DNA from: CAYWBI01 sp964456445
GTDB taxonomy: Bacteria > Calditrichota > Calditrichia > Calditrichales > J004
NCBI GenBank assembly: GCA_964456445.1
Contig: CAYWBI010000020.1
Coordinates: 1 to 33,077 of the forward strand
DNA: 33,077 bases
Direction: 5' to 3'
Of the stretch, positions 6,620 through 15,395 are shown one piece after another; within the stretch, counting starts at the first letter, position 1, and the number at the start of each line of letters is the position of its first letter. The notes beneath the pieces are model-generated. The model was not told the DNA's origin, did not search any database, and saw only the letters and a program-made list of their open reading frames with translations. The position numbers were made by a program, and so were the translations under genes.

Positions 6620-9600
6620 CTATTCATTTGTCATTTCGGTTAATTGTTGCTTCTTACCGGCGTTGTACAGGGCTTTTAATTTTTCCGTTAATTTTTGTTG
6701 ATGAAGCTGCATCTGCCCGTCCTGAACCTGTTGCAATGTTTGATTGTATTCGTTTTCGAGCCGTGCTTTTTGATCATCCAGGGCGCGTGTTTGTTCTGTC
6801 TGCATTTTTTGTTGAAGATATTCCATGCCCGCACCGCGTATCCCGGCCAACTCCTGCAATATTTTCCATTCCTGCTGATGTGCCCTGCACAGATCGATAA
6901 CCAATGGAGAAACAGAAAAATAAAGCATCGAAGCGTTTAAGGCCAGGCGAATATATGGCCTCTTCCTGGTCTGTTCTCCCGCGTCCGGATTTAGATAGTC
7001 GGACAGGGCCGTCCAGATGTCATCTTTGATTTCATTCGCGGGGATATTTTGAAATTCTGAGCTAAAACGATTGTCATAAATCGCCCAATCCGCGGGTGTT
7101 AGCGGGTAAGTGACTTTCCTTGGTGGAATAGTAACGCCCTCATGGAACACCACCGGATGCCAGGCATCTTCGATGGATGGATTTGCGCTTAAATCAAAAC
7201 ATCCGGTAAAAAAATCCGATTTCTGCGGATCATAACTGAATAATGGAAAACGCCGCGTATCGACGGCCCGTAACTCATGCCGATAAGCCTGATCCTCGCC
7301 GATACCGTGCAGATATGGATCACTTGCATCCAGATGTATAAAGGCCGGCCGGTTTGTGTGTATGATATGACGGATGTTTTTTATCAGATGCCCCGGATAC
7401 GCCGGTGATGCCTGCAAAACGGAACCGGATTGCAAACTGAGCGCCCACATGGCGGGTTGGCCCATTGCTGCTGATGCACCGGAAACGTTTAGGGCGTTAA
7501 GCAGGATGGGTTTGTCCCCGGACAGGATTTCCGCAAAGCTGCCTAAACTTTGCCGCGAAAGGCTTTGTGAATCCAATATAGTCACAACGGTAGGGGCATA
7601 TCCCTTTTCTTCAGCGTTCAAATCCGCCCAGGCGAGTTGCGGACGTTTTACATCATCTGCGCTGCTCAGGCTTTCACGGGTCTGGCGCAATAAACCAACC
7701 AATTGAAGGGTATGCTTTGCCAAGCCATCAAAAATACCGCTGGCGGTGCGGGCAATTTCCGTGGCGGATGATTCCACCCAGGGCATATTAAACGGATTAT
7801 AAGGATATGCAGCCATCCAATCCAAAAGCGGGCCGGTTTGAAAAACAAGCGACATGGTGGCTGCGCCGTTACCCGAGCGTCCCTTGCTTAGGGCCGATTT
7901 TTCCTGCTGCAACTCGTCGATCAATCCAGCTAAATATTTCAACTGCGCTGTATCTATGTTTTTCTGCGTATCGCCGCTTAATTTAAGCAAGGCGTCTGAA
8001 CCGGAAGCGCCGCTGTTTAATGTGTTTAATCGTTGATGAAAATCATCAAAGGAATTTATCTTTACAGAGCTGCTTAATTTACCCTGAATTCGATCCTGTA
8101 GTTGAGAAATAAGGGAATCAATTTCCCGTAGCAGGAGATTCCTCTTTTGTTGCTGCGCGCTGTTTATGGCGCTGAGCATTTGGTGCAGGGCGGATTTGAT
8201 CCCGCTGCCCGATGATGAATTGTCCCCGCCGACCATGGTAAAATAACTGTGCTTGTCAAGCATACGGAAGGTTTCCTGATCGTCGGACTTTATAAAACTG
8301 TCCAGCATTTCAATTGACGGACCGGGCAGGCGGGTCATCAGCTCAAAACGGTTTTTATAATCGGCGATAATTTCCGTGTGCACTTCGCTGCGTTCAAGCG
8401 CGTCCTCGGGACAACTATTGATACACAGGCTACACCCTTTGCAGGCGTTGGGGTTTACGGTAATCGATAGTATTTTAGGTTCAAAGAAGGCGCTCTTTAT
8501 CAGTGGAAAATTTTTCAGATAGATGCTTAAGGTTTTAAATTCACTGCGCAATGTTTCTTCGGTTGCAGCATCCGGTTTCAATTTTGGGATTAGCTGTTCG
8601 AATGCTTCCAGCATTAAGACATCTGCATGGAGATACACACCGTTTTGCGCGCCCTTCAGCAATTTGTCGGCAAGTTTGGCGATATGGCCGTTCACCCGTC
8701 CCATCTGCATAAAAGTAAAACCCGTTTCGGCGGCCATCGACATGGCGGTTTCAAGTAAACTTGCAGGTTCCTGCAGGGTTGAAGGCAATGCCGATTCCGG
8801 ACATTGTGACCAGCAAATGCCACAACCGGTACAGTTTTCCGCTAATAATTTTGGAATATAGGTATGTGTTGGCGATAGGTCCCGGATGGAACTGCTGGAG
8901 GCCGGAATACTGCCGCTGGCCAAAAACGGGTCTGCCGTTGCAAGTTGCGGTTGCTCTTCTTTATATAAATATCCAACGGTATCATAAAATCGTGCGGCGT
9001 CAAAAATTGTATTGTCATGGATGGTTAAATTTCGATATGCCCATGGTGCGGTGTCCGGTTTTTGCTTTAGCGCACTGAATTCAGGCAGGGAATCCCATTC
9101 AATTTTATGGCAGTTTTCCATGGCGTTTTTAAATATTAAAACCATTTGGGCCGCCATCGATTTGGGGATGTCTGCTTGTTGTTTTATGATTTTTTCAAAA
9201 CGTCGTGGGTAATTGGAAACTTCATCATTTGACTGACCGGCACAAAAGGCGCCAAGCAGCGCGGTCATTTGCAGGGCATTGCGCTGTGCCGGCGTAACTG
9301 GTGCAGCCTGGGTGAGCGCCGCGACGTCTATGACAAACAGTCCAATCTTTTTTTCTTTTATGATTTGCCGGTTTTTATCCGTTAGTTTTTGCCAGAAATT
9401 TAAATCTTTAAATGGACTGGCGACGCATAGCACACCTTCTTCAGCCAGGGTATCCAATTCATTTAAATAGCGGCTGTCAATTGCAAGCATGGTATTCACG
9501 GGGGCAAAAGGCGTGGGCTTGCCCGTTGGTGAAGAATTTAGGGTAAAACGCTGATAGGGCATATATGCATTGCGACGATTCTCTAAATACGTATTGACAT

Positions 9601-11005
9601 AGCTGGCCTTATGGGTGGTTAAGGAAATAAGCCAGGGACCAAATACATTCAGGTCATGGGCGCGTGTTGCCAGCCATTGTATATTTATCGATTTTTCCTT
9701 AATGCCTGTATTGATGTCCGGGTTGTGGGATGAAGGCCCCTTTTTCATAAATGGGTAAACCGTCTGCAGTTTTCTTTGCAGATTATCCAACAAAGGGTAA
9801 CGCGCCATATCCGCGTTAAAATCCAGACCGCTGAATTTTTCCGTGTTTGTATCCTGCCCCGCAAGAACAGCAAATAAATTCTGTACCTGTTTAACATCCA
9901 GTAAACCGGAGGGAATAAATATGTTTTTAAGCTCGGGGAGGGAACGCGAATTTTTAAAAACCCCGAAGTCGGATTCCGTTGCATCATTCTGCCTGTTCAG
10001 ACTATTTTCAAGCATTTTTTGCCGAACTGAATATATTTGTTCAAAGATAAGCGCTGATTCACCAGCCGAAGAAGGGCTTAAAACGACGCCGCGTTTGATA
10101 TCATAAAACCAGAGAGCAATTTGTTTTTGTGGCAGGGGATTTATGATGGACAGGTTGATAATCCGGCTATGAATTTTTAGCTGCCGGTCGCTAAGTGTAC
10201 ATAATGTTTCCAGTACCGGGACATTGACCCCGTAACAAAAAATCAAATGTTTGGATATGCCGTCGGGTGCGGGTAAACGATAATCGCGTCCGCTAAGATT
10301 GGCAAATTCAATACAGCTTGCATCCAGCAAAGTACCGATATGGCCATCCCGGAAGTAGTGCCGGGCGGCAGCTGTTTTTTGTGCTTCCATGCCTTGTTCA
10401 AAATTCGCATGGATACCGATGGGGTTTTCCATGGATATCAGGCGGGGTAAACGACGGCGCTGTTTGCCAAATTGCATTTCCTGTGACGGCGTTGGGGCGG
10501 CGATAAGGTCATCGGCGGCGCCGAGAAACGCCTGTACATCTTGTGATGAAAGCCGGTTATAAGATTGATACGACCCGGTGATGTATGTCGGGTTATAAAC
10601 CACCAGCGCCGGGACAAGGGCACGCTCCGCGGTTTTTTGCGCCAGGATCGTCAGATCGATTAAACTTTGAACGTCATAAGCATAAAATTGTGCACAGGCC
10701 CGCAGCGCGGGCAGATCCGCAATGGTCTCGAATGTATTGTCGGCGTCGCTGACCAGCAATGTAAATGCAACAGGGCTCTGTGTTGCTTCATAAAGCAAGC
10801 CTATCTGATCTTTTAGTTCTGCTGCGCTCACCGCTGCCGCGCATCGTTCGCCGCATAAAGCGCGTCCATATACCGCGGCAAATGTATCGATGGCTGTGCC
10901 CGCATCCTGCCAAAGCATTTCAAGTGCGGCCCGGCCTTTTTGAATTTGTAGGTTTTCGCTAACAGTAGATTTGTTTTTTTTGCTTGTCATACTTCGTACC
11001 ATCAT
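6620..11005 (-). CDS. Giant PFOR-like iron-sulfur protein with a degenerate active site
   Basis: This 1461-aa protein follows the domain order of pyruvate:ferredoxin oxidoreductase (NifJ). A domain I/II-like region spans about 75-340. A gamma-like domain spans about 395-625, with LTTHKASYVNTYL, ADSRYLNEL-like and KKIGLFVIDVAALTQ stretches. A two-cluster ferredoxin domain follows (Cys725, 728, 731, 735; Cys855, 858, 861, 865), then a domain VI-like region ending in RRFPLFSYDP at 1251-1260. The catalytic parts are missing: the CxGCGE proximal-cluster motif is replaced by GGDNSSSGSG (926-935), and the GDG...NTGGQ thiamine-diphosphate motif is not seen. A coiled coil closes the protein (about 1390-1450). 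I infer a non-catalytic electron-transfer or docking protein. It sits between rnfB and rnfC and ends in a C-terminal module shared with the 822-aa operon partner. No clear ribosome binding site precedes the start. Confidence 0.8.
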   Translation of the reverse strand: MMVRSMTSKKNKSTVSENLQIQKGRAALEMLWQDAGTAIDTFAAVYGRALCGERCAAAVSAAELKDQIGLLYEATQSPVAFTLLVSDADNTFETIADLPALRACAQFYAYDVQSLIDLTILAQKTAERALVPALVVYNPTYITGSYQSYNRLSSQDVQAFLGAADDLIAAPTPSQEMQFGKQRRRLPRLISMENPIGIHANFEQGMEAQKTAAARHYFRDGHIGTLLDASCIEFANLSGRDYRLPAPDGISKHLIFCYGVNVPVLETLCTLSDRQLKIHSRIINLSIINPLPQKQIALWFYDIKRGVVLSPSSAGESALIFEQIYSVRQKMLENSLNRQNDATESDFGVFKNSRSLPELKNIFIPSGLLDVKQVQNLFAVLAGQDTNTEKFSGLDFNADMARYPLLDNLQRKLQTVYPFMKKGPSSHNPDINTGIKEKSINIQWLATRAHDLNVFGPWLISLTTHKASYVNTYLENRRNAYMPYQRFTLNSSPTGKPTPFAPVNTMLAIDSRYLNELDTLAEEGVLCVASPFKDLNFWQKLTDKNRQIIKEKKIGLFVIDVAALTQAAPVTPAQRNALQMTALLGAFCAGQSNDEVSNYPRRFEKIIKQQADIPKSMAAQMVLIFKNAMENCHKIEWDSLPEFSALKQKPDTAPWAYRNLTIHDNTIFDAARFYDTVGYLYKEEQPQLATADPFLASGSIPASSSSIRDLSPTHTYIPKLLAENCTGCGICWSQCPESALPSTLQEPASLLETAMSMAAETGFTFMQMGRVNGHIAKLADKLLKGAQNGVYLHADVLMLEAFEQLIPKLKPDAATEETLRSEFKTLSIYLKNFPLIKSAFFEPKILSITVNPNACKGCSLCINSCPEDALERSEVHTEIIADYKNRFELMTRLPGPSIEMLDSFIKSDDQETFRMLDKHSYFTMVGGDNSSSGSGIKSALHQMLSAINSAQQQKRNLLLREIDSLISQLQDRIQGKLSSSVKINSFDDFHQRLNTLNSGASGSDALLKLSGDTQKNIDTAQLKYLAGLIDELQQEKSALSKGRSGNGAATMSLVFQTGPLLDWMAAYPYNPFNMPWVESSATEIARTASGIFDGLAKHTLQLVGLLRQTRESLSSADDVKRPQLAWADLNAEEKGYAPTVVTILDSQSLSRQSLGSFAEILSGDKPILLNALNVSGASAAMGQPAMWALSLQSGSVLQASPAYPGHLIKNIRHIIHTNRPAFIHLDASDPYLHGIGEDQAYRHELRAVDTRRFPLFSYDPQKSDFFTGCFDLSANPSIEDAWHPVVFHEGVTIPPRKVTYPLTPADWAIYDNRFSSEFQNIPANEIKDDIWTALSDYLNPDAGEQTRKRPYIRLALNASMLYFSVSPLVIDLCRAHQQEWKILQELAGIRGAGMEYLQQKMQTEQTRALDDQKARLENEYNQTLQQVQDGQMQLHQQKLTEKLKALYNAGKKQQLTEMTNE

Positions 11006-11013
11006 GGTTAAAA

Positions 11014-11859
11014 TTATTGTTCAGCGGTTGTTTGTTCTATGGTTACTTTGTCCATAAACTGCTGTTCGTCAATCCAGGTTATGGCCCCGGTAGGACAACG
11101 CAGGGTCGCGATGTCGGTTTCCAACTCTAATTTTTCGGGATTTATAACCGGCAGATTATTTTTCATAGCTATCAGCCCTTCGGGTGCATCTGCGGCACAG
11201 CGGGTACATGCGGTACAGGCTACGCTACAGGCTTCAAGAATCTCATCTCCCGCGAGAAGTGATTTGCACTGGACAATTAAGTGTTGGTTTATGGGGATTA
11301 GTTCAAAAAGTCCTTTGGGGCAAACGGCTACGCAATCACCACAGGACGTGCATTTTGCAGCGTTTACAAAAGGCAGTCCGGTTGGCATCATGGAAATCGC
11401 ATCGAAGGTACAGGCTTCTTCGCAATCGGCGAGCCCCAGGCAGCCATAGGTGCATTCCTTTGGTCCGCCTGCGACAAGAGCGGCGGCACGACAAGATTCC
11501 TGTCCCTGGTAATCCGCCGCTTTTACGGCAACATCCGTTCCGCCGGAGCAGAACAGGCGGGCAACTTTGCGCACGCTGGACCCGGCGTCCACACCAAGAT
11601 ATTCAGCCACCTGTGCGGCATTATCAGGTCCGCCGACTGTGCAGCCGCTGGGTTGGGCCTTTCCTGCAACCAAAACCTCTGCAAAGGCATGGCAGCCGGG
11701 TTGGCCACAGGCGCCGCAGTTGGCGCCGGGCAGCATATCGGTTACCACATCGATACGGGGGTCCTCATATACTTTAAATTTTTCACTTGCAATGGCAATA
11801 ATCAATGCAAGCAGCAGGCTTAGGCCTCCGATAAAAATAATTGCAATAAGCGGCGTCAT
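11014..11859 (-). CDS. rnfB: Rnf electron transport complex subunit B, ferredoxin-like entry subunit
   Basis: A 281-aa subunit with one N-terminal membrane helix (about 3-24). A 4Fe-4S module follows with Cys48, 51, 56, 73 (NCGACGQPGC), then ferredoxin clusters with Cys136, 140, 146, 150 and Cys170, 173, 176, 180. It should accept electrons from ferredoxin on the cytoplasmic face. The extra C-terminal ferredoxin pair found in long RnfB proteins is half lost. Cys215, 218, 221 and the late Cys255 remain and could hold one cluster. Positions expected for the other ligand set are Ala225, Leu244, Glu247 and Ile250. It is separated from rnfC by the 1461-aa gene. Confidence 0.95.
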   Translation of the reverse strand: MTPLIAIIFIGGLSLLLALIIAIASEKFKVYEDPRIDVVTDMLPGANCGACGQPGCHAFAEVLVAGKAQPSGCTVGGPDNAAQVAEYLGVDAGSSVRKVARLFCSGGTDVAVKAADYQGQESCRAAALVAGGPKECTYGCLGLADCEEACTFDAISMMPTGLPFVNAAKCTSCGDCVAVCPKGLFELIPINQHLIVQCKSLLAGDEILEACSVACTACTRCAADAPEGLIAMKNNLPVINPEKLELETDIATLRCPTGAITWIDEQQFMDKVTIEQTTAEQ

Positions 11860-11906
11860 GTGCCAGTCCGTAGTTTGTTATAAACAGCTTCATCCAAAGA
11901 TGCAGC

Positions 11907-14375
11907 TTAATTAACTTTTTCTGCCCGCTCCATCAAATCATCCAGATCTGCTTCCGCTGGGTTTAGCGGTTTCCCCGGGTGGATGATATGTACCGGACAG
12001 TTTTCCGCCGCTGTTACCAATTGTTTAAAAGTCCCCTTGCTCACATCGCCTATATAGGCCTGTTTGTTGTCATCGTAAAGAAACATTTCTTCATTTTGGT
12101 TGCGGCATTCGTTACAGCTTGTGCAGAGCGGTGTATCGATGTAAGCCTCGTCAAAAGACATCTCATCGGTTTCCGTTTCCTGCTCATCTGTAGCGGGCGT
12201 ATCTTCTTCATCGTGGTCTTCCGCTGGTTTTGAAACAACCGGTGCGGACGATGTTGATATGGATTTGTTTTGCGCGTTCCCCATCTGAACAAAATCCGTC
12301 GAAACCAGCCCCGCGGCAATGCCGGCAATTATCTCATTGGTCAGGCTTTCCCTGTCCTGATTGAGTTTTTGCTCATATTCTGCGCTTAAGGTCTGAAGGG
12401 CCTGTTCTTTTTCTGCGCTTAATTCAGAGCGTAACGTAGCGGTGTATCTTTCTACATGGGAGTTGTTTATGCCTGCATACTCCTGCAGCATGCGCCAGTT
12501 TTCCAGGACGCGGTAAGCGGCCTCAACCAGTGAACGGTCAACCAGAACCCGGACTATTTCTCCTGAAACCGGATCGACCATGGATATAAACGGTAAATAG
12601 CCTTCCCGATGATATCGGCTTTCGTTTATAAAGGTGATAAAAGGAATTTGTCTGTCGTGGTACTCATCTGAATTCAGTTGTTTAAAATGAGATGCAAATC
12701 CCGGTTGAACCGCGCAATATTCGATTGCGGAGAAGGGAACATCTTCCATAAGCCCGGCGCCATCCTTTATAAATTTAAAACTGCGAATGGGCCAGGCTTC
12801 TTCTTTCTTTGGCGTATGATCCAGGGTAAAGCGCTCAGCTTGTCCGGCTCCGTGATCCGGGACAGAGCTGAAGTTTACAAATACCCGTGCTTCCGGGGCC
12901 ATGCCACTGAGAAGCCAGGCCGGGATTTTGGCATTTGTATCCCGGGCAATTCCATCAAAAATTGAAATCAGTCCCGGACCGTCATAGGCAAATACCGCCT
13001 CGAGTTCGGCTGATTGACCTGGAAGGGTGGCAAGCGTTGCCTGGCAAACGGCTGTCTGATTCAGGTTGAGCGCCATCTGAGCAAATATCCCCGCAAGACC
13101 GGGCCGGATTGCGCCATTCGCATCGTGGTACAAAGGCGTTGTTTCCCGGATAAATATCTTTACCCTGTCCCCACTGTTCAGCAACTCTATTAATCCCATC
13201 ATATCGTCTGTAAAACCGGAATCCAGCTTTAATATGACAGGTGGGATAAGTTTGCGTTCATCCTCGCTAAGCATTGCCGGACCATAGGATGCAAAAAACG
13301 GATCATGATGTTCGGCCACATATTTATTTTCCATTTCCAACGCCGCAAGATGATAGGCCTTAAAAAATATCGCCGTCATATCTTTTTGATCCTTTACCGT
13401 GGCCTTTGCTTCGGCGAGCGTGTTAGCAATCAAGGATGTGCTTAAAGAATTTTGACCATTATGTTCCGTGAATAGCAGCCAGTTGCTTAGAGTGGAGGCA
13501 ATAAATTTCAGACGTTTCATACGTTCGGCAGAGATCGTATTGCGTGGCAGCGACGCCGTAATCTTATTTAATTCGGAAAAGTCGATTTCACTGTCCCATG
13601 CGCCAGAGCTGTCTGCTGTGCTTTCCGTGGCGGATTCGCCGGAATTGATCAAAGCCTGAATGGCCGCTTGTCGATATGCCAGATCCGGAGCGAATGTATC
13701 GATTGTGTTTTTAATTTGCCGGCTCAATATGGTTTTTAAAAAGACCTCATAAAAGTCCGGTCCATAAGCAATAAGACGACTGTCATCAGATACGGAATTA
13801 AGCATGCCCGCGAGAACTTTTTCTATTGAGGCCATGGTACCGTTTTTGTCTGCCAATTCTTTTTGAATGGCATTATAGGCACGGTCAAGGGCCCGGGCAA
13901 AGCCGGCATTTCCTTCCGTTTCCAACCCTTTTTTTAACAGTTTCTCCACCTTGGATAATTCCAGCTTAAGAAGCGTACTTTCATTTCCATCGAGACCACT
14001 GTTCTGTAAGGCTTCGTCTATCCACTGTCGCAGAGGTACGAACCATTTTTCCTGACCGGCGTTGATGATAACCGGAAAATCATAGCGCAGGTTATCTGTC
14101 TTTCTATAATCGCTAAGATGTATAGGCAGCAGGTCTTTTGCTGGTTTTTCCTGATGACCCTTAAGATAAAAAGCCATCTGTTCTTCATGTAATTTCTTCG
14201 CCTGATCCGCGCTTACATCCGCTTGCGCGGGTAGATGTAATTCAAAGGAAAGAGGTTCGGAAGAGATGGTGATCGTTTGTGTCCCGAATTTACTTTCGAT
14301 GACTTCATCGATTTTATGCAGCAATTCCAGGGGCTCCTGCCCGCGGTCTGCATCTTGTTTTTGTTCAGCTTTCAT
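11907..14375 (-). CDS. 822-aa PFOR-module protein with a C-terminal ferredoxin
   Basis: I do not recognise the N-terminal half (about 1-350), which is mostly helical and soluble. The region 376-680 matches the C-terminal third of the 1461-aa protein. Both have a P-V-x3-LDS...EL-x-SGD block (376-403 here, 1138-1164 there), and both have W-x2-LQE-x-AGI (627-635 here, 1380-1388 there) followed by a charged coiled coil. An acidic, low-complexity linker (about 715-745) leads to a single-cluster ferredoxin domain with Cys751, 754, 757 and Cys793 (AAENCP). AGGAAGG about 12 nt before the ATG is the ribosome binding site. It lies between korB and rnfB, so it may carry electrons from KorAB towards Rnf. 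That role is inference. Confidence 0.75.
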   Translation of the reverse strand: MKAEQKQDADRGQEPLELLHKIDEVIESKFGTQTITISSEPLSFELHLPAQADVSADQAKKLHEEQMAFYLKGHQEKPAKDLLPIHLSDYRKTDNLRYDFPVIINAGQEKWFVPLRQWIDEALQNSGLDGNESTLLKLELSKVEKLLKKGLETEGNAGFARALDRAYNAIQKELADKNGTMASIEKVLAGMLNSVSDDSRLIAYGPDFYEVFLKTILSRQIKNTIDTFAPDLAYRQAAIQALINSGESATESTADSSGAWDSEIDFSELNKITASLPRNTISAERMKRLKFIASTLSNWLLFTEHNGQNSLSTSLIANTLAEAKATVKDQKDMTAIFFKAYHLAALEMENKYVAEHHDPFFASYGPAMLSEDERKLIPPVILKLDSGFTDDMMGLIELLNSGDRVKIFIRETTPLYHDANGAIRPGLAGIFAQMALNLNQTAVCQATLATLPGQSAELEAVFAYDGPGLISIFDGIARDTNAKIPAWLLSGMAPEARVFVNFSSVPDHGAGQAERFTLDHTPKKEEAWPIRSFKFIKDGAGLMEDVPFSAIEYCAVQPGFASHFKQLNSDEYHDRQIPFITFINESRYHREGYLPFISMVDPVSGEIVRVLVDRSLVEAAYRVLENWRMLQEYAGINNSHVERYTATLRSELSAEKEQALQTLSAEYEQKLNQDRESLTNEIIAGIAAGLVSTDFVQMGNAQNKSISTSSAPVVSKPAEDHDEEDTPATDEQETETDEMSFDEAYIDTPLCTSCNECRNQNEEMFLYDDNKQAYIGDVSKGTFKQLVTAAENCPVHIIHPGKPLNPAEADLDDLMERAEKVN

Positions 14376-14404
14376 TTTTACGTCTAACCTTCCTGTTCAT
14401 GTCC

Positions 14405-15361
14405 CTACTTAATGGCGAATTTGTCGAATTCACTTTCCAGGGCAGTTCGCTTCATTTCGGACGTGACGAGTTTTTGCGGTTTACGGATTTCATCATATAC
14501 GGGGATGGACTCGTTACGGTACAATACGCCAACGGGAACCTCACCGATAAGGGTAGAATATTCTTTTGCCTTTAGCAAATTGGACGGGTCATGTTCTTCC
14601 GTATTTTTGTAAATCTTTTTTAAACCATCACTCAACTGAATGCCGTTTTCATGGGTAAGTACACGGATTTTAGATGGGTCGTTTATGACCGGATCAAATA
14701 GCCCCTCGGTAAAGTGTGGACAACGTTGCATAACATGAATAAATGCCAGCCCTTTATGTTCGAAACCTTGCCGTATCAAATCAAACAACAGTTCGGGTAT
14801 CCATTCCACGGCCTGGGCCACGAAAGAAACATTGGTAACACCAAGTGTGGTTGCCAAAGGGTTTAGTGGATTTAGAAAAGCGCCCTTGGGGGTTGTATTC
14901 GTTTTTAGGTTTAAGGGCGTTGTAGGGGACGCCTGTTTCTTGGTCAACCCGTAAATGTTATTGTCATGCACAACGGCAACCATATTAAAGTTATAACGCA
15001 GGGCATGAATCCAGTGTGCGGCGCCAATGCTAAAACAATCGCCATCGCCCATATTTACAAAAACATTTAAATCCGGGCGGCGTAATTTAATTCCTTCGGC
15101 TACCGGTAGGGCGCGCCCATGCAAACTATGAAAACCATAGGTGTTCATATAATGTGGAAAGCGACTGGAACAACCGATGCCGGAAACAAAAACGGTTTTC
15201 TCGGGAGGCAGTTGTTTCTCACGGCATAATCTTTGTGTTGCCGCTAAAATACCATTGTCCCCACAACCCGGGCACCAGCGGGGGATATCGCTCTGGAAGT
15301 CTTCCATCGCATAAAATTTTTGATCTAAATCCACGACATTGTCAATGCTTACTCCAAACAT
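14405..15361 (-). CDS. korB: 2-oxoacid:ferredoxin oxidoreductase, beta subunit
   Basis: A 318-aa thiamine-diphosphate subunit of a 2-oxoacid:ferredoxin oxidoreductase. RWCPGCGDNGIL (28-39) and GIGCSSRFPHY (61-71) hold cluster cysteines Cys30, 33 and 64. GDGDCFSIGAAHWIHALRYN (105-124), with the following HDNNIYGLTKKQASPTTP, is the Mg-thiamine-diphosphate site and is fully intact, unlike in the giant PFOR-like protein nearby. The family converts 2-oxoglutarate or other 2-oxoacids plus CoA to acyl-CoA, CO2 and reduced ferredoxin. Substrate choice cannot be told from sequence alone. AAAGGA lies about 8 nt before the ATG. It forms a pair with korA, 34 bp upstream. Confidence 0.94.
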   Translation of the reverse strand: MFGVSIDNVVDLDQKFYAMEDFQSDIPRWCPGCGDNGILAATQRLCREKQLPPEKTVFVSGIGCSSRFPHYMNTYGFHSLHGRALPVAEGIKLRRPDLNVFVNMGDGDCFSIGAAHWIHALRYNFNMVAVVHDNNIYGLTKKQASPTTPLNLKTNTTPKGAFLNPLNPLATTLGVTNVSFVAQAVEWIPELLFDLIRQGFEHKGLAFIHVMQRCPHFTEGLFDPVINDPSKIRVLTHENGIQLSDGLKKIYKNTEEHDPSNLLKAKEYSTLIGEVPVGVLYRNESIPVYDEIRKPQKLVTSEMKRTALESEFDKFAIK

Positions 15362-15395
15362 GATTATATCCTTTAAAATATGAATATTTCCTGAA

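Noticed and set aside
11184..11777. Plus-strand frame of 197 codons inside rnfB
   Set aside because: It lies wholly antisense to a clear rnfB, is Arg/His-rich in a way typical of antisense frames, and has no ribosome binding site or family motif.
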